Source: Cryobacterium sp.
Lineage (GTDB): Bacteria > Actinomycetota > Actinomycetes > Actinomycetales > Microbacteriaceae
Reading direction: 5' to 3'
Length of the DNA stretch: 64,000 nt
Assembly (NCBI RefSeq): GCF_026786305.1
Contig: NZ_JAJAYI010000089.1
Coordinates: forward strand, 1 to 64,000
Shown here: positions 18,484-27,157 of the stretch, in pieces
How the letters are laid out: every line of letters starts with the position of its first letter
Numbering within the stretch: position 1 is the stretch's first letter
Translations under genes and position numbers: made by a program
The notes under the pieces: generated by a model
The model's database searches: none
What the model was told of the DNA's origin: nothing
The model's input: the letters and a program-made list of their open reading frames with translations, nothing else

Positions 18484-18570
18484 TTCGACCAGCTCGACAA
18501 GTTCGACAAGTTCGACCAGCTCGACAAGCTCGACAAGCTCGACAAGCTCGACAAGCTCGACAAGCTCGAC
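18484..18570. repeat. 9-bp tandem repeat array
   Basis: Nine full copies of a 9-base unit (consensus CTCGACAAG, variants TTCGACCAG and TTCGACAAG) plus a 6-base partial; the last five full copies are identical. It extends directly from the right arm of the palindrome and ends in TAAAAAAAG, 10 bases before the htpX stop. It is the arm sequence amplified by slippage. Confidence 0.9.
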
Positions 18571-18579
18571 TAAAAAAAG

Positions 18580-19467
18580 TTAGAACTTGCGGCCCATCGC
18601 GGTCAGGCGTTCGATGCGGTCGGCGATCGGTGGGTGCGTCGCGAACAGCTTGCTCATGGCGCCGGGCTTGAGCGGGTCAGAGATCCACAGGTGCGCCATC
18701 GACGTGTTCTGCTTCTTCATCGGGCGGCCGTATTCGCCAAGCTTGGCCAAGGCGCTGGCGAGGGCGTCGGGGTGGCGCGTCGTTAACGCGCTCGTGGCGT
18801 CCGCTAGATACTCGCGCTGGCGGCTCACGGCGAGCTGCACGATCGTGGCGATGAGCGGGGCCACGATCATGGCGACAATGCCGAACACCATGACGACGGG
18901 GTTGCCGTTGCTGTTGTTGTTGCGGCCGAAGAAAGCCATGCGCAGAAAAATGTCGGAAATGAATCCGATCGCGACGACCAAGCCGAACACGACCATCGAG
19001 ACGCGGATGTCATAGTTGCGCACGTGGCCGATCTCGTGGGCCATGACACCTTCCAGTTCGGCGTCATCCATGATGTCGAGCAGGCCGGTGGTCGCGGCGA
19101 CGATCGCGTGCTTGGGATCGCGGCCGGTGGCGAATGCGTTGGGTGCCGGGTCGTTGATGATGTAGACCTCGGGCATCGGAGTGCCGGTCGTGATCGACAG
19201 ATTCTCGACGATGCGCCACAGCCGGGGGTGATCGGCCTGGCTGTTGACCTTGATTCCACCACTCATCGCAACCGCCTGGCGGCCTGCGGCGTAGTACTGA
19301 ATGAGCACGTACAGGCCGGTGACGATGATCACGGTAATGAACAACCCGTAGCTCTGCCCGCCGGAGACGTAATAGTTGGCCAGCCAGCCGAGCCCCACGA
19401 TCAGCGCGAAGAAGAAGATCATGATGAAGACGGTGTTGCGTTTGTTCTTAGCTATCGCGCTGTACAT
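18580..19467 (-). CDS. htpX: M48 membrane metalloprotease HtpX
   Basis: Zinc endopeptidase of the cytoplasmic membrane in protein quality control. The 295-residue protein has two N-terminal transmembrane helices, the HEXXH site HEIGH (His144, Glu145, His148), two further helices and the third-ligand region SRQREYLADA. It lies 12 bases downstream of lemA on the same strand; the htpX-lemA pair is a widespread arrangement. Confidence 0.95.
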   Translation of the reverse strand: MYSAIAKNKRNTVFIMIFFFALIVGLGWLANYYVSGGQSYGLFITVIIVTGLYVLIQYYAAGRQAVAMSGGIKVNSQADHPRLWRIVENLSITTGTPMPEVYIINDPAPNAFATGRDPKHAIVAATTGLLDIMDDAELEGVMAHEIGHVRNYDIRVSMVVFGLVVAIGFISDIFLRMAFFGRNNNSNGNPVVMVFGIVAMIVAPLIATIVQLAVSRQREYLADATSALTTRHPDALASALAKLGEYGRPMKKQNTSMAHLWISDPLKPGAMSKLFATHPPIADRIERLTAMGRKF

Positions 19468-19479
19468 CGATGCGCTCCG

Positions 19480-20046
19480 TTAGAACTGCACGCGGGGAGG
19501 CTCCGCAATCGCTGCGGAATCGGCCACCTCGAAGAATTCGCGTTCGGTGAAACCGAGGTTGACGGCGAACAGGTGATTCGGGAACACCTTGATCTTGGTG
19601 TTCATTTCGCGCACGCCACCGTTGTAGAAGCGACGCGCGGCCTGGATCTTGTCCTCGGTGTCGACGATGGCGCCCTGCAACTGCAGGTAGTTCTGGCTGG
19701 CCTGAAGCTGCGGGTAGGCCTCAGCGACGGCGAAGATGCTCTTCAGCGCGGTCTGCATGTGGTTTTCCGCAGCGGATGCATCGGCCGGGCCTTGTGCCGA
19801 CAGGGTCTCGGCCCGAGCACGAGTCACGTTCTCAAACACGCTCTTCTCGTGTGCTGCATAGCCCTTGACCGTTTCGATCAGGTTGGGCAGCAGGTCGGCA
19901 CGACGCTTGAGCATCACCGTGATGTCGCTCCACGCTTCGTCGACGCGCACGTTGAGCGTTACGAGGGAGTTGTACGTCGACCAGAGATAGATACCCACGA
20001 TGGCGACGAGTGCGACAACGATCAAAACCGGGATGAGCCATTCCAT
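19480..20046 (-). CDS. lemA: LemA family protein
   Basis: A 188-residue protein with one N-terminal transmembrane helix (WLIPVLIVVALVAIVGIYLW) and a helical bundle carrying the LemA signature YNSLVTLNVRVDEAWSDI and RRADLLPNLIETVKGYA. ATG 20046 has AAGGAGAC upstream; the longer frame from 20097 has no such signal. Paired with htpX; the LemA role is unresolved but is thought to be linked to the protease. Confidence 0.93.
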   Translation of the reverse strand: MEWLIPVLIVVALVAIVGIYLWSTYNSLVTLNVRVDEAWSDITVMLKRRADLLPNLIETVKGYAAHEKSVFENVTRARAETLSAQGPADASAAENHMQTALKSIFAVAEAYPQLQASQNYLQLQGAIVDTEDKIQAARRFYNGGVREMNTKIKVFPNHLFAVNLGFTEREFFEVADSAAIAEPPRVQF

Positions 20047-20298
20047 GGCAGCGTCTCCTTGCAAATTGGCACGATGTGTACGTTGGCACGGAGACATTGA
20101 CTGGCCAAAACGACCCCCCGTGCGTACCTGCCAATACTAACCGCGACCCCGGAGGCTCCCACCCGCTTCCCATAACACTCCAAGCAAGCTCAAGGCGCGC
20201 GGGGAACTCGCGACGGGAACGATCCAAGAGCTTGAGAAACTCGGTGGTCCTGTCCAGAAATCGTTGCTAGAGCGAGTTCGAGCGGGGTGTCAGTCGCC

Positions 20299-20883
20299 TT
20301 AGTTCGACGATTCGACGTCGAGCAAAACCTCATTTCGACGCAGAAACCACGGCTTGAATGGCGGATCGAATCGGGCAGATCTCGGTGGCCCAACGACAGT
20401 GAGCCCGGCAGAGGCGAGCGCCGCACGCAACTGTGCGAGTTGCCGTTGGTAGCGTGCTTGGCTCCAGCGTCCGCTGAAGCGGATCGCACCGGCCATGCTG
20501 GCGGGCACCGTGCGTAGTTGAACGTGGGGGTCGGTGGGTTGCGGCGCAGTTTCGGCCGTCATGCCCTCCGGCAGAACGAAAGCAACGCGGAACTTTTCAC
20601 GGTCTCCCGGACCGGACGCATCGCCAGGGCTCTGCTGCAGAACTGGCGCGGTCATCGCAATCGTTTCTGCAGCATTTGATTGCAGCACGGGCGCTGTCAT
20701 GGCGACTTTCTGGCGTGACTGGTTCGCCCCGGTGATATACGAGAACAGGTACCGGAAGGCCCTGTTGCCGGCGTCCTCAAATGGGCCGTCCGTTGTGACC
20801 TCGGCCAGCAGGTGTTCCGGGTACCGGCGCAGTTCAAAGTCGTCGTAGCTGTGCACGACGTGGTAGGGCTGTTGCTCAGTCAC
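20299..20883 (-). CDS. SOUL-family heme-binding protein
   Basis: A 194-residue protein with the SOUL/HBP layout: YDDFELRRYPEHLLAEVT near the N-terminus, a repeated MTAPVLQ motif (twice, about 12 residues apart) and a C-terminal beta-barrel portion ending WFLRRNEVLLDVE. The frame stays open to 21147 but that part overlaps the GNAT gene; GTG 20883 fits the SOUL domain start, with GGAG 12 bases away. Ligand binding is inferred from the family. It lies 49 bases after the GNAT gene on the same strand. Confidence 0.85.
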   Translation of the reverse strand: MTEQQPYHVVHSYDDFELRRYPEHLLAEVTTDGPFEDAGNRAFRYLFSYITGANQSRQKVAMTAPVLQSNAAETIAMTAPVLQQSPGDASGPGDREKFRVAFVLPEGMTAETAPQPTDPHVQLRTVPASMAGAIRFSGRWSQARYQRQLAQLRAALASAGLTVVGPPRSARFDPPFKPWFLRRNEVLLDVESSN

Positions 20884-20932
20884 GACCTGAACGTACTCCA
20901 GCTGGCTGGGTGTGCGCTCCCAGACCTGGGCA

Positions 20933-21424
20933 TCACCGCAGTTCTTTTCGGAACCAATGGTTCGCGTAGGGGTCCGTGTTGTGCGCTTCGCCCTCGATGA
21001 AGCCCAGCGAAGAATAAAGTCTTCGCGCCTCGACGAGGTCGGTTCGCGTGTCCAACCGCAATGCGGTGAGCCCCACCACGCGGCATTCCCGTTCCAGTGT
21101 CTCCATGAGAAGCCGGCCCACGCCCTGACCGCGGGCATCCGGTTCAACGAAGACCCTGGTCACCTCGCCGATCTCGCCGGGGCGAATCCGCATCCCGGCG
21201 CAGCCGAGCACGGTGTCCCCCTCGCGGGCGAGCAGGAGAAGCCCCGTGGGAGAAACGAGGTCATCGCTGGGATACCCGGCTTGGGCGGCCAGAATCTCCT
21301 GCCGAAGCGCGGGACGACCGTGGTAGCGACTCACGATGTCCTCGTAGTACCGAAGCGATACGTTTTTGGCTTCGGCGGATGTCGGCGATGCCGCAGAGAC
21401 AAGGATCGGCAACGCAAACATCAT
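20933..21424 (-). CDS. GNAT-family N-acetyltransferase
   Basis: A 163-residue protein (ATG 21424; 186 if begun at 21493) with the acetyl-CoA-binding motif VFVEPDARGQGVGRLLMETLE (R/Q-x-x-G-x-G/A as QGVG) and the downstream TDLVEARRLYSSLGFI. Substrate unknown. Upstream is a 206-base region with no gene shared with the divergent ABC transporter. Confidence 0.85.
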   Translation of the reverse strand: MMFALPILVSAASPTSAEAKNVSLRYYEDIVSRYHGRPALRQEILAAQAGYPSDDLVSPTGLLLLAREGDTVLGCAGMRIRPGEIGEVTRVFVEPDARGQGVGRLLMETLERECRVVGLTALRLDTRTDLVEARRLYSSLGFIEGEAHNTDPYANHWFRKELR

Positions 21425-21630
21425 GCGTTCCACACTACTTGCCGAGCGAGCGAGGTATTGGGCGCCCATCAGCGGATCCCGCGCTGAATGCACCGAGCTC
21501 AGACGACGAGACAGGCACCTTCCGCGACTGCGCCTGAACCCAGTCCGGTTAGCCTCTGGGCAATCGGAGCGGCTACAGGATCACCCTTTATGAGCTTGAC
21601 ACGGCGGGTGCGGCGGCGAAGAGTTCGCAC

Positions 21631-22380
21631 ATGGTGAACAAATCCGTCCCCGCGGTTGAGGTTACCGATCTGCATGTGCGTCGGGGAAAGCATCCGGTGC
21701 TGCATGGGCTGTCGGTCAGCGTTCCCCGCGGAGTCGTGGTGGGGCTGCTTGGCCCGAGCGGATGCGGTAAAACCACACTCCTGAGAACGATCGTCGGCGC
21801 ACAGGTGGTGCAGTCCGGCACGGTGACGGTGCTCGGCCGGGAGGCCGGATCGGCGTCGCTTCGCCACCGCGTGGGCTATGTCACGCAGGACGCGAGTGTG
21901 TATGACGACCTCACCGTGCGGCAGAACCTGCAATATTTTCGTGCCGTGCTCGGCGCTCCGCGCAGCGACGTCGACCGCGTGCTCGCCCTGACAGACCTCA
22001 GCGCCCAAGCGGGTCAGCTCGTCGGGTCACTCTCCGGCGGGCAGCGCAGTCGGGTGTCTCTGGCCGGAGCCTTGCTCGGCTCCCCTGACCTGCTCGTGCT
22101 CGACGAACCGACGGTGGGCCTTGACCCCGTGCTGCGGGTCGAGCTGTGGACCCTGTTCCATCAGCTCGCCGCCTCCGGAACGAGCCTGCTCGTCTCCAGT
22201 CACGTGATGGACGAGGCCAGCCGGTGCGACCGGCTGCTACTCATGCGGGACGGCGAGATTCTGGCCGATGACACCCCGAAGGGGTTGCTCGCGGCGACCG
22301 GAACCAGCGATACCGAGGGAGCTTTTCTGGCGCTGATCGCCCAGCATCCGCTTGCCGAACCGAGCGGGAGCGCCTCATGA
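21631..22380 (+). CDS. ABC transporter ATP-binding protein (exporter type)
   Basis: A 249-residue ATPase with Walker A GPSGCGKTT, signature LSGGQRSR and Walker B LLVLDEPTVGLDP, and the H-loop SSHVMDE. The C-terminal part is that of ABC-2 (drug or lipid) exporters. Its stop overlaps the permease ATG (ATGA at 22377-22380). Confidence 0.95.
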   Translation: MVNKSVPAVEVTDLHVRRGKHPVLHGLSVSVPRGVVVGLLGPSGCGKTTLLRTIVGAQVVQSGTVTVLGREAGSASLRHRVGYVTQDASVYDDLTVRQNLQYFRAVLGAPRSDVDRVLALTDLSAQAGQLVGSLSGGQRSRVSLAGALLGSPDLLVLDEPTVGLDPVLRVELWTLFHQLAASGTSLLVSSHVMDEASRCDRLLLMRDGEILADDTPKGLLAATGTSDTEGAFLALIAQHPLAEPSGSAS

Positions 22381-23111
22381 ACCCGCAACGCACCCTCGCT
22401 ACGGCCGGCCGGGTGCTCAGCCAGGTGCGGCACGACCCGCGTACCATCGTTCTGTTGCTCGTGGTGCCGAGCCTGCTGATCGGGCTGCTGGCCTGGATCT
22501 TCTCGGACACCCCGGTGTTCGCCACGATCGGGCCGGGCATGATCGCGCTGTTTCCGTTCATCGTGATGTTTCTCGTGACGAGCATCACGACCCTGCGAGA
22601 GCGACGCACCGGCACGCTCGAGCGTCTGCTGTCGATGCCGCTCGGCAAGGGTGACCTGATCCTGGGTTATACGCTCGCGTTCGGCTTACTCGCGGTGGCA
22701 CAGTCCTCGGTGGCCGTGGCGTTTGCGGTGTGGGTGTGCGGGCTGGAGATCTCCGGGTCGATCTGGCTGTTGCTCGCCGTCGCGGTCGCGGATGCGGTGC
22801 TCGGCACGACGCTTGGCCTGCTCGCAAGCGCGTTCGCCCGCACGGAGTTTCAGGTCGTGCAGTTCATGCCGGCGCTGGTTTTTCCGCAAATTCTGCTCGG
22901 CGGCATTTTTCTGCCTCGCGAGCAACTGCCCGATGTGCTGCGCGCGATCAGCGACTGGTTGCCGCTGTCGCACGCGATCGACGCACTGCAGGCGGTCGCG
23001 ACGGATTCGCAGGACGCCGCCTATGTCGGCGGGGAGCTGCTGATCATCGGCGCGTGGATCGTGGGAGCCGTCGTGCTCGGATCGGTGACGCTGCGCCGGC
23101 GCACGCCTTAA
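22377..23111 (+). CDS. ABC-2 type permease
   Basis: A 244-residue protein with six hydrophobic segments and the ABC-2 core (RRTGTLERLLSMPL between helices, LPLSHAIDALQAVAT near the C-terminus). Coupled to the ATPase gene by overlap, so together they form a half-size exporter. One Leu codon (at 22686) is the rare TTA. Confidence 0.93.
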   Translation: MNPQRTLATAGRVLSQVRHDPRTIVLLLVVPSLLIGLLAWIFSDTPVFATIGPGMIALFPFIVMFLVTSITTLRERRTGTLERLLSMPLGKGDLILGYTLAFGLLAVAQSSVAVAFAVWVCGLEISGSIWLLLAVAVADAVLGTTLGLLASAFARTEFQVVQFMPALVFPQILLGGIFLPREQLPDVLRAISDWLPLSHAIDALQAVATDSQDAAYVGGELLIIGAWIVGAVVLGSVTLRRRTP

Positions 23112-23112
23112 C

Positions 23113-23157
23113 GGTTACTGCCTCAGCGGTTACTGCCTCAGCGGTTACTGCCTCAGC
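23113..23157. repeat. Three tandem 15-bp repeats at the 3' end of the GH1 gene
   Basis: The unit GGTTACTGCCTCAGC occurs three times without mismatch, just after the permease stop and overlapping the last bases of the GH1 gene. Read on the minus strand each unit carries the GH1 terminal bases CGCTGA, so the array looks like a slippage duplication of that gene end. Confidence 0.9.
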
Positions 23158-24619
23158 GGTTGGTGAGGGCGTGTTGCAGCCAGCGATAGCTGGATTTGGG
23201 GGTGCGCGTGCGTCGGTCGTTGCTGAAGTCGACGTGCACGAGGCCGGTGGGCTGGGTGTAACCGCCGTCCCACTCGAACGCGTCGAGCAGGGACCAGAAG
23301 GCAACGCCGCGCAGATCGACGGCGGCGGCCGGGGCTCCCGCGGCGGTCGCGTCGAGGGCGGCGACGAGGTGTTCGGCGAGGTAGTCGATACGGGCCGGGT
23401 CGTGCACGAAGTGGCGGGCATCCGCGTGGTCGAAGAAGGCGCCGCCGGCCAACGACAGGTAGACCGGCGGTAGGTCGCTGTAGCGCCCGGCCAGTTCGGC
23501 CAGCGCTACAGCGACGTACTCGGGGGCGTTGACGGCGCCGGCCGAGGTGGTGGCGTGCTCGCGTAACGGCTCGAGGTGGAACGGCCACGACGTGACCGGG
23601 ATCGGCTGCCCGTCGGGTGCGGTGAGGGTGGTCGGGCCGGAAGCGATGCGGCTGGGCTCGGTGTAGCTCACACCATAGAAGTCGAGCGGCTGGTGGATCG
23701 TGCGCAGGTCGTCGGGGTCGGCCTCGAGCAGGGTGCGCAGCTCGAGCGCGAACGGTTCGAGCGGGTCGGGGTAGTGGCCGAGCAGCACCGGGTCGGAGAA
23801 GAGGCGGTTCTGTAGCAGGTCGTACAGGGCCGCATAGGAGCGGTCCTGGTCACGGTCGGTCGCGGACTGCACCGGGGTGTGGGAGTTGACGAGGCCGATG
23901 CGTCCGCGCACGTCGGCGGCGCGCAGGCCCTGCACGGCGAGGCCGTGCGCGAGCAGCTGGTGGTGCGCGCTCGGCAGCGCATCGAATAGCAGGGTACGCC
24001 CAGGCGCGTGGGTGCCCAGCGCATAGCCCTTCGTTGTGACCGTGGCCGGCTCGGTGAGGGTGGCCCAGGCGTCGATGCGGTCGCCGAACGCCTCCCCCAC
24101 CGCGTGGGCATAGTCGGCGAAGCGGCCCGCCGTGTCGCGGTTCAGCCAGCCGCCGCGCAGGGCCGCGGGCATGTCCCAGTGCGAGAGAGTGGCCGTCGAA
24201 CGGATGCCGTCGGCCAGCAGCGCGTCGAGCACGCGATCGTAGAACGCGAGTCCATTGCGGTTGAGCGCCCCGCGACCCTCCGGCTGCAGTCTGGTCCAGC
24301 CGAGGGAGAACCGGTAGGAATCGACACCGAGGTCACGTAGCAGGGCGGCGTCGGCGGCATAGTTCTTCACGTGGTCGGCCGAGACGGAGGCATTCGAGCC
24401 ATCGCGGATGCGCCCGCGCATCTGGCTGAAGGCGTCCCAGACGCTATCGCCGCGGCCACCGTCGCGGGCGGCGCCCTCGATCTGAAAAGCGGAAGTGGCA
24501 ACGGCTACCTCGAACCCCGTCGGCAGACGATCGCCAAGCTCGCCAGCGCGGTGTTCCCAGTCCCGGGCTGCGACGGCGCGCGTCGACGTTGATCCAGGGG
24601 TGCGAGGCGTGGGATTCAT
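23153..24619 (-). CDS. Glycoside hydrolase family 1-like protein lacking the catalytic nucleophile
   Basis: A 488-residue TIM-barrel protein with most GH1 landmarks: SAFQIEGA (residues 43-50), the HW pair in LSHWDM (147-148), the acid/base glutamate in TLTEP (Glu190; normally preceded by Asn, here Thr) and the C-terminal FWSLLDAFEWDGGY. The nucleophile block, normally (I/V)TENG before the DPERIDYL-like stretch, here reads YLSLAGGAFF, so Leu390 replaces the nucleophile Glu, and the flanking Asn is also lost. The open frame is intact. It may be a binding protein, a decayed enzyme or an enzyme with another mechanism. ATG 24619 taken. Confidence 0.9.
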   Translation of the reverse strand: MNPTPRTPGSTSTRAVAARDWEHRAGELGDRLPTGFEVAVATSAFQIEGAARDGGRGDSVWDAFSQMRGRIRDGSNASVSADHVKNYAADAALLRDLGVDSYRFSLGWTRLQPEGRGALNRNGLAFYDRVLDALLADGIRSTATLSHWDMPAALRGGWLNRDTAGRFADYAHAVGEAFGDRIDAWATLTEPATVTTKGYALGTHAPGRTLLFDALPSAHHQLLAHGLAVQGLRAADVRGRIGLVNSHTPVQSATDRDQDRSYAALYDLLQNRLFSDPVLLGHYPDPLEPFALELRTLLEADPDDLRTIHQPLDFYGVSYTEPSRIASGPTTLTAPDGQPIPVTSWPFHLEPLREHATTSAGAVNAPEYVAVALAELAGRYSDLPPVYLSLAGGAFFDHADARHFVHDPARIDYLAEHLVAALDATAAGAPAAAVDLRGVAFWSLLDAFEWDGGYTQPTGLVHVDFSNDRRTRTPKSSYRWLQHALTNR

Positions 24620-24806
24620 GGGGGTGAGACTCTTTTCGGCGGGCGACGCGGGGGCATCCGCTTCGTATGAAGGGTGTCACGTTTGCGGCCGCTCGGAGGC
24701 AGCCCAGGAGGTGCCGCGAAGAATTCCTCTGGTTTGTTACTTTTCTCGGGGCGTGGGAGGTTGACTTTACCGCCTACTGCCCGTCAAATTGTTCAGGGGG
24801 TGAGTT

Positions 24807-27131
24807 GTGTCCGAATCAGCTCGTATCGCAGTCCGGGGCGTCTGGGCGCGGTCTCCACGCGCCCGGACGACCGTCGTTGCGCTACTGCTGGGCTGCGCCA
24901 TCACCCTGGCGGCCCCGGTCCTGTCGCCGGTGCACGCTGCGGATTTGCTGACGACCTCGACGCCCGAAACGACACCGTTGGCGGCACCGGTGGCGGCACC
25001 GTTGGCGGCACCGTTGGCAACCGACGCCGAATCGACCCCCTCGGCCACCGAGAACCCTCTCCCCATCCCCAACTCGACCACCCCTCCGGCAACGAGTCCT
25101 CAGATTGTGAGCCCGGGTAGCGGCCAATTCATCAGCAGCAATCGCACGAGCGTGTCGGGGTCAAAGCAAACCAACCAGGAGATTCAGTTGTTATCTCCGC
25201 GCGGCGGGGACCCGCTGTGCATCGTTGCCGAGGTGGCAACGACCTGGACCTGTGACAATATTTACCTGCAAAACGGTCCGGCGATCACGCTGCACGTCGT
25301 CGTCACCGGTGATTCGAGCCTCGGCGATGAGATGACCGTCGCTGTGCTCGGCGCACCGACGGTGCTCGGCGGACTGAGCGGCTCAGACTCCAACGGCTGG
25401 GTGCGCGGAACCGGGCATCCCCAAGCCACCGTGACCGCGTTGCTGCCGAAGGGTGACACCTGTTCCAGCACCGCCGACGGGTCCGGCGCCTGGGCCTGTC
25501 TGTTCTCGGGCCCCCTCACGAACGGCAGCCGGGACGTGACCGCGAGCCAGCGTTCATCGTTCAGCGGCCCGTCATCGTCGAACTCGAGCGCGCCGGTCAC
25601 GATCGTGTTCGACGTCACCGCACCGGATGCCCCGGTCCTGACGGCTCCAAGCGCTGGCGCCCAGGTTTCTGTCGCTGGCGCCCGGTACACCGGCACCGGG
25701 GAAACCGGCGCCACGGTGACGGTGTTCGCCGGCGCCTACTCGGTCTGCTCCGCCCCGGTGACCGGCGGATCCTGGAGTTGCTCGGCCGGCGGAGTGGCCG
25801 CCGGATCGTACTCGATCATCGCCGTGCAGAAGGATGCCGCCGGCAACGTCGGTGCAGGCAGCACGCCCGCGTCGGTCAGCTACGTCTCCGAGACGACACC
25901 GACCCCGACGCCTTCTGAGTCCGCCTCTGCAACGCCACCGGTCGCACCGACCCCGAGCGCCGAGGCCTCGCCGTCACCCGACGGTTCGGTGGCCGTGCCC
26001 GGTGCGACGACCGAGCCTTCGCCGACGCCGACGCCGACGCCGACGCCGGGTGCCGGCGCGCCCGACCCGGAAGCTGCGGAGCCAGAAGCGGCGGAGGGGG
26101 CCTCCGTTTTTCCGGGTCAGTGGAATGACCCGACCCGGTTTGCCGCGGCCATCGGCCCGAGCGGCAACGGCTCACGGTTTCCCTGGTTGCAGGCCGGTCT
26201 GCTCGCCCTCGGTGCGCTGGTGCTGATTGCGGTGCCCCTGCGCATGCTCGCGGGCACCATTTCACGCACCCGCAGCGGCCGACCCCCTCGGGCGCTGCCA
26301 GCACTGGCGGGACGCAACCGCGTGCGCGAAGAATTCGAGGTCGCACCGACCATGCATCTCAACCGGTGGGTGCGCGGCGGCGCGGCACTGCTTGCTGCGG
26401 CAACGTTTGTCATGCTGTCCGGCCCGGTCATTGACCAGCCGGCTTACCTGCGCCTGCTCGTCGCCGTGATCATCGGGCTGGTGCTGGTCAACGCGGTGGC
26501 CATGCTGGTTCCGCTGTGGTGGAGTTCGCGCGTATTGCGGCTGCACGGAACGGTCATATTTCTGCCGAGCTATCTGTTGCTCATCGCGGCCGCAGCAATC
26601 GCATCCCGCCTGTTCGACGTGCACCCCGCACTGCTGTTCGGGCTACTCGGCAGCGTCACCCTCTTTGCCAAAACGGATGCTGCGGGCCTGGCCGGCGCGC
26701 ATCCCACGCCCCAGCACCCCACACCGGCGCAGCGCGGCCAGCTCGCTGCCGTGCGGGTGGGCGCTCTCGCGGCATTAGCCGTGCTCGCCTGGTCGCTCGG
26801 GTCGCTACTGCCCGGCGCCAGCGATTTCGTCACCTCGCTCGCGGCCGAGACGGGCAACACGATCGTGCTCGCTGCCATCGGCTCGGCGGTGCTGATTCTG
26901 GTGCCCATCGGGCACACCAGCGGGCGCCGCATTCTGGCCTGGTCGCCGCCCGTGTGGACCGGCCTGACCGTCGTCACCTACGGAATTCTGTTCGCGGCAC
27001 TCGCCCCGATGGTCGAGCAATTGCGGAGCGAGGGCACCGGGCTGGCGCTGGGGATCTCTGCTGGAACCTTTGCCGCGTTGTGCGCGAGTGCGTGGGCCTG
27101 GCAGCGGTTCGTCGTGCCGACCCAGCGCTAG
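24807..27131 (+). CDS. Secreted-N-terminus, Ig-like repeat and multi-pass membrane protein
   Basis: A 774-residue protein. Signal peptide around residues 18-44, then a Pro/Ala/Thr-rich linker, three Ig-like repeats of about 90 residues each with paired cysteines around a Trp (spaced C...WxC: near CIVAEVATTWTC, CSSTADGSGAWAC and CSAPVTGGSWSC), a second Pro-Thr-Ser-rich linker with alternating PTPTPTP, and then a C-terminal half with about eight transmembrane helices beginning at LQAGLLALGALVLIAVPL. GTG start after GGGGGTGAG. It carries one TTA codon at 25191. No family can be named; it resembles a cell-wall-spanning or surface display protein fused to a membrane channel-like half. Confidence 0.85.
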   Translation: MSESARIAVRGVWARSPRARTTVVALLLGCAITLAAPVLSPVHAADLLTTSTPETTPLAAPVAAPLAAPLATDAESTPSATENPLPIPNSTTPPATSPQIVSPGSGQFISSNRTSVSGSKQTNQEIQLLSPRGGDPLCIVAEVATTWTCDNIYLQNGPAITLHVVVTGDSSLGDEMTVAVLGAPTVLGGLSGSDSNGWVRGTGHPQATVTALLPKGDTCSSTADGSGAWACLFSGPLTNGSRDVTASQRSSFSGPSSSNSSAPVTIVFDVTAPDAPVLTAPSAGAQVSVAGARYTGTGETGATVTVFAGAYSVCSAPVTGGSWSCSAGGVAAGSYSIIAVQKDAAGNVGAGSTPASVSYVSETTPTPTPSESASATPPVAPTPSAEASPSPDGSVAVPGATTEPSPTPTPTPTPGAGAPDPEAAEPEAAEGASVFPGQWNDPTRFAAAIGPSGNGSRFPWLQAGLLALGALVLIAVPLRMLAGTISRTRSGRPPRALPALAGRNRVREEFEVAPTMHLNRWVRGGAALLAAATFVMLSGPVIDQPAYLRLLVAVIIGLVLVNAVAMLVPLWWSSRVLRLHGTVIFLPSYLLLIAAAAIASRLFDVHPALLFGLLGSVTLFAKTDAAGLAGAHPTPQHPTPAQRGQLAAVRVGALAALAVLAWSLGSLLPGASDFVTSLAAETGNTIVLAAIGSAVLILVPIGHTSGRRILAWSPPVWTGLTVVTYGILFAALAPMVEQLRSEGTGLALGISAGTFAALCASAWAWQRFVVPTQR

Positions 27132-27157
27132 GCCGCCGCAGGCTGTATCGTACACAT

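Noticed and set aside
18042..18563. 173-codon frame of repeated Ser-Ser-Leu
   Set aside because: It is just the translation of the 9-bp tandem array and has no start or context as a gene.
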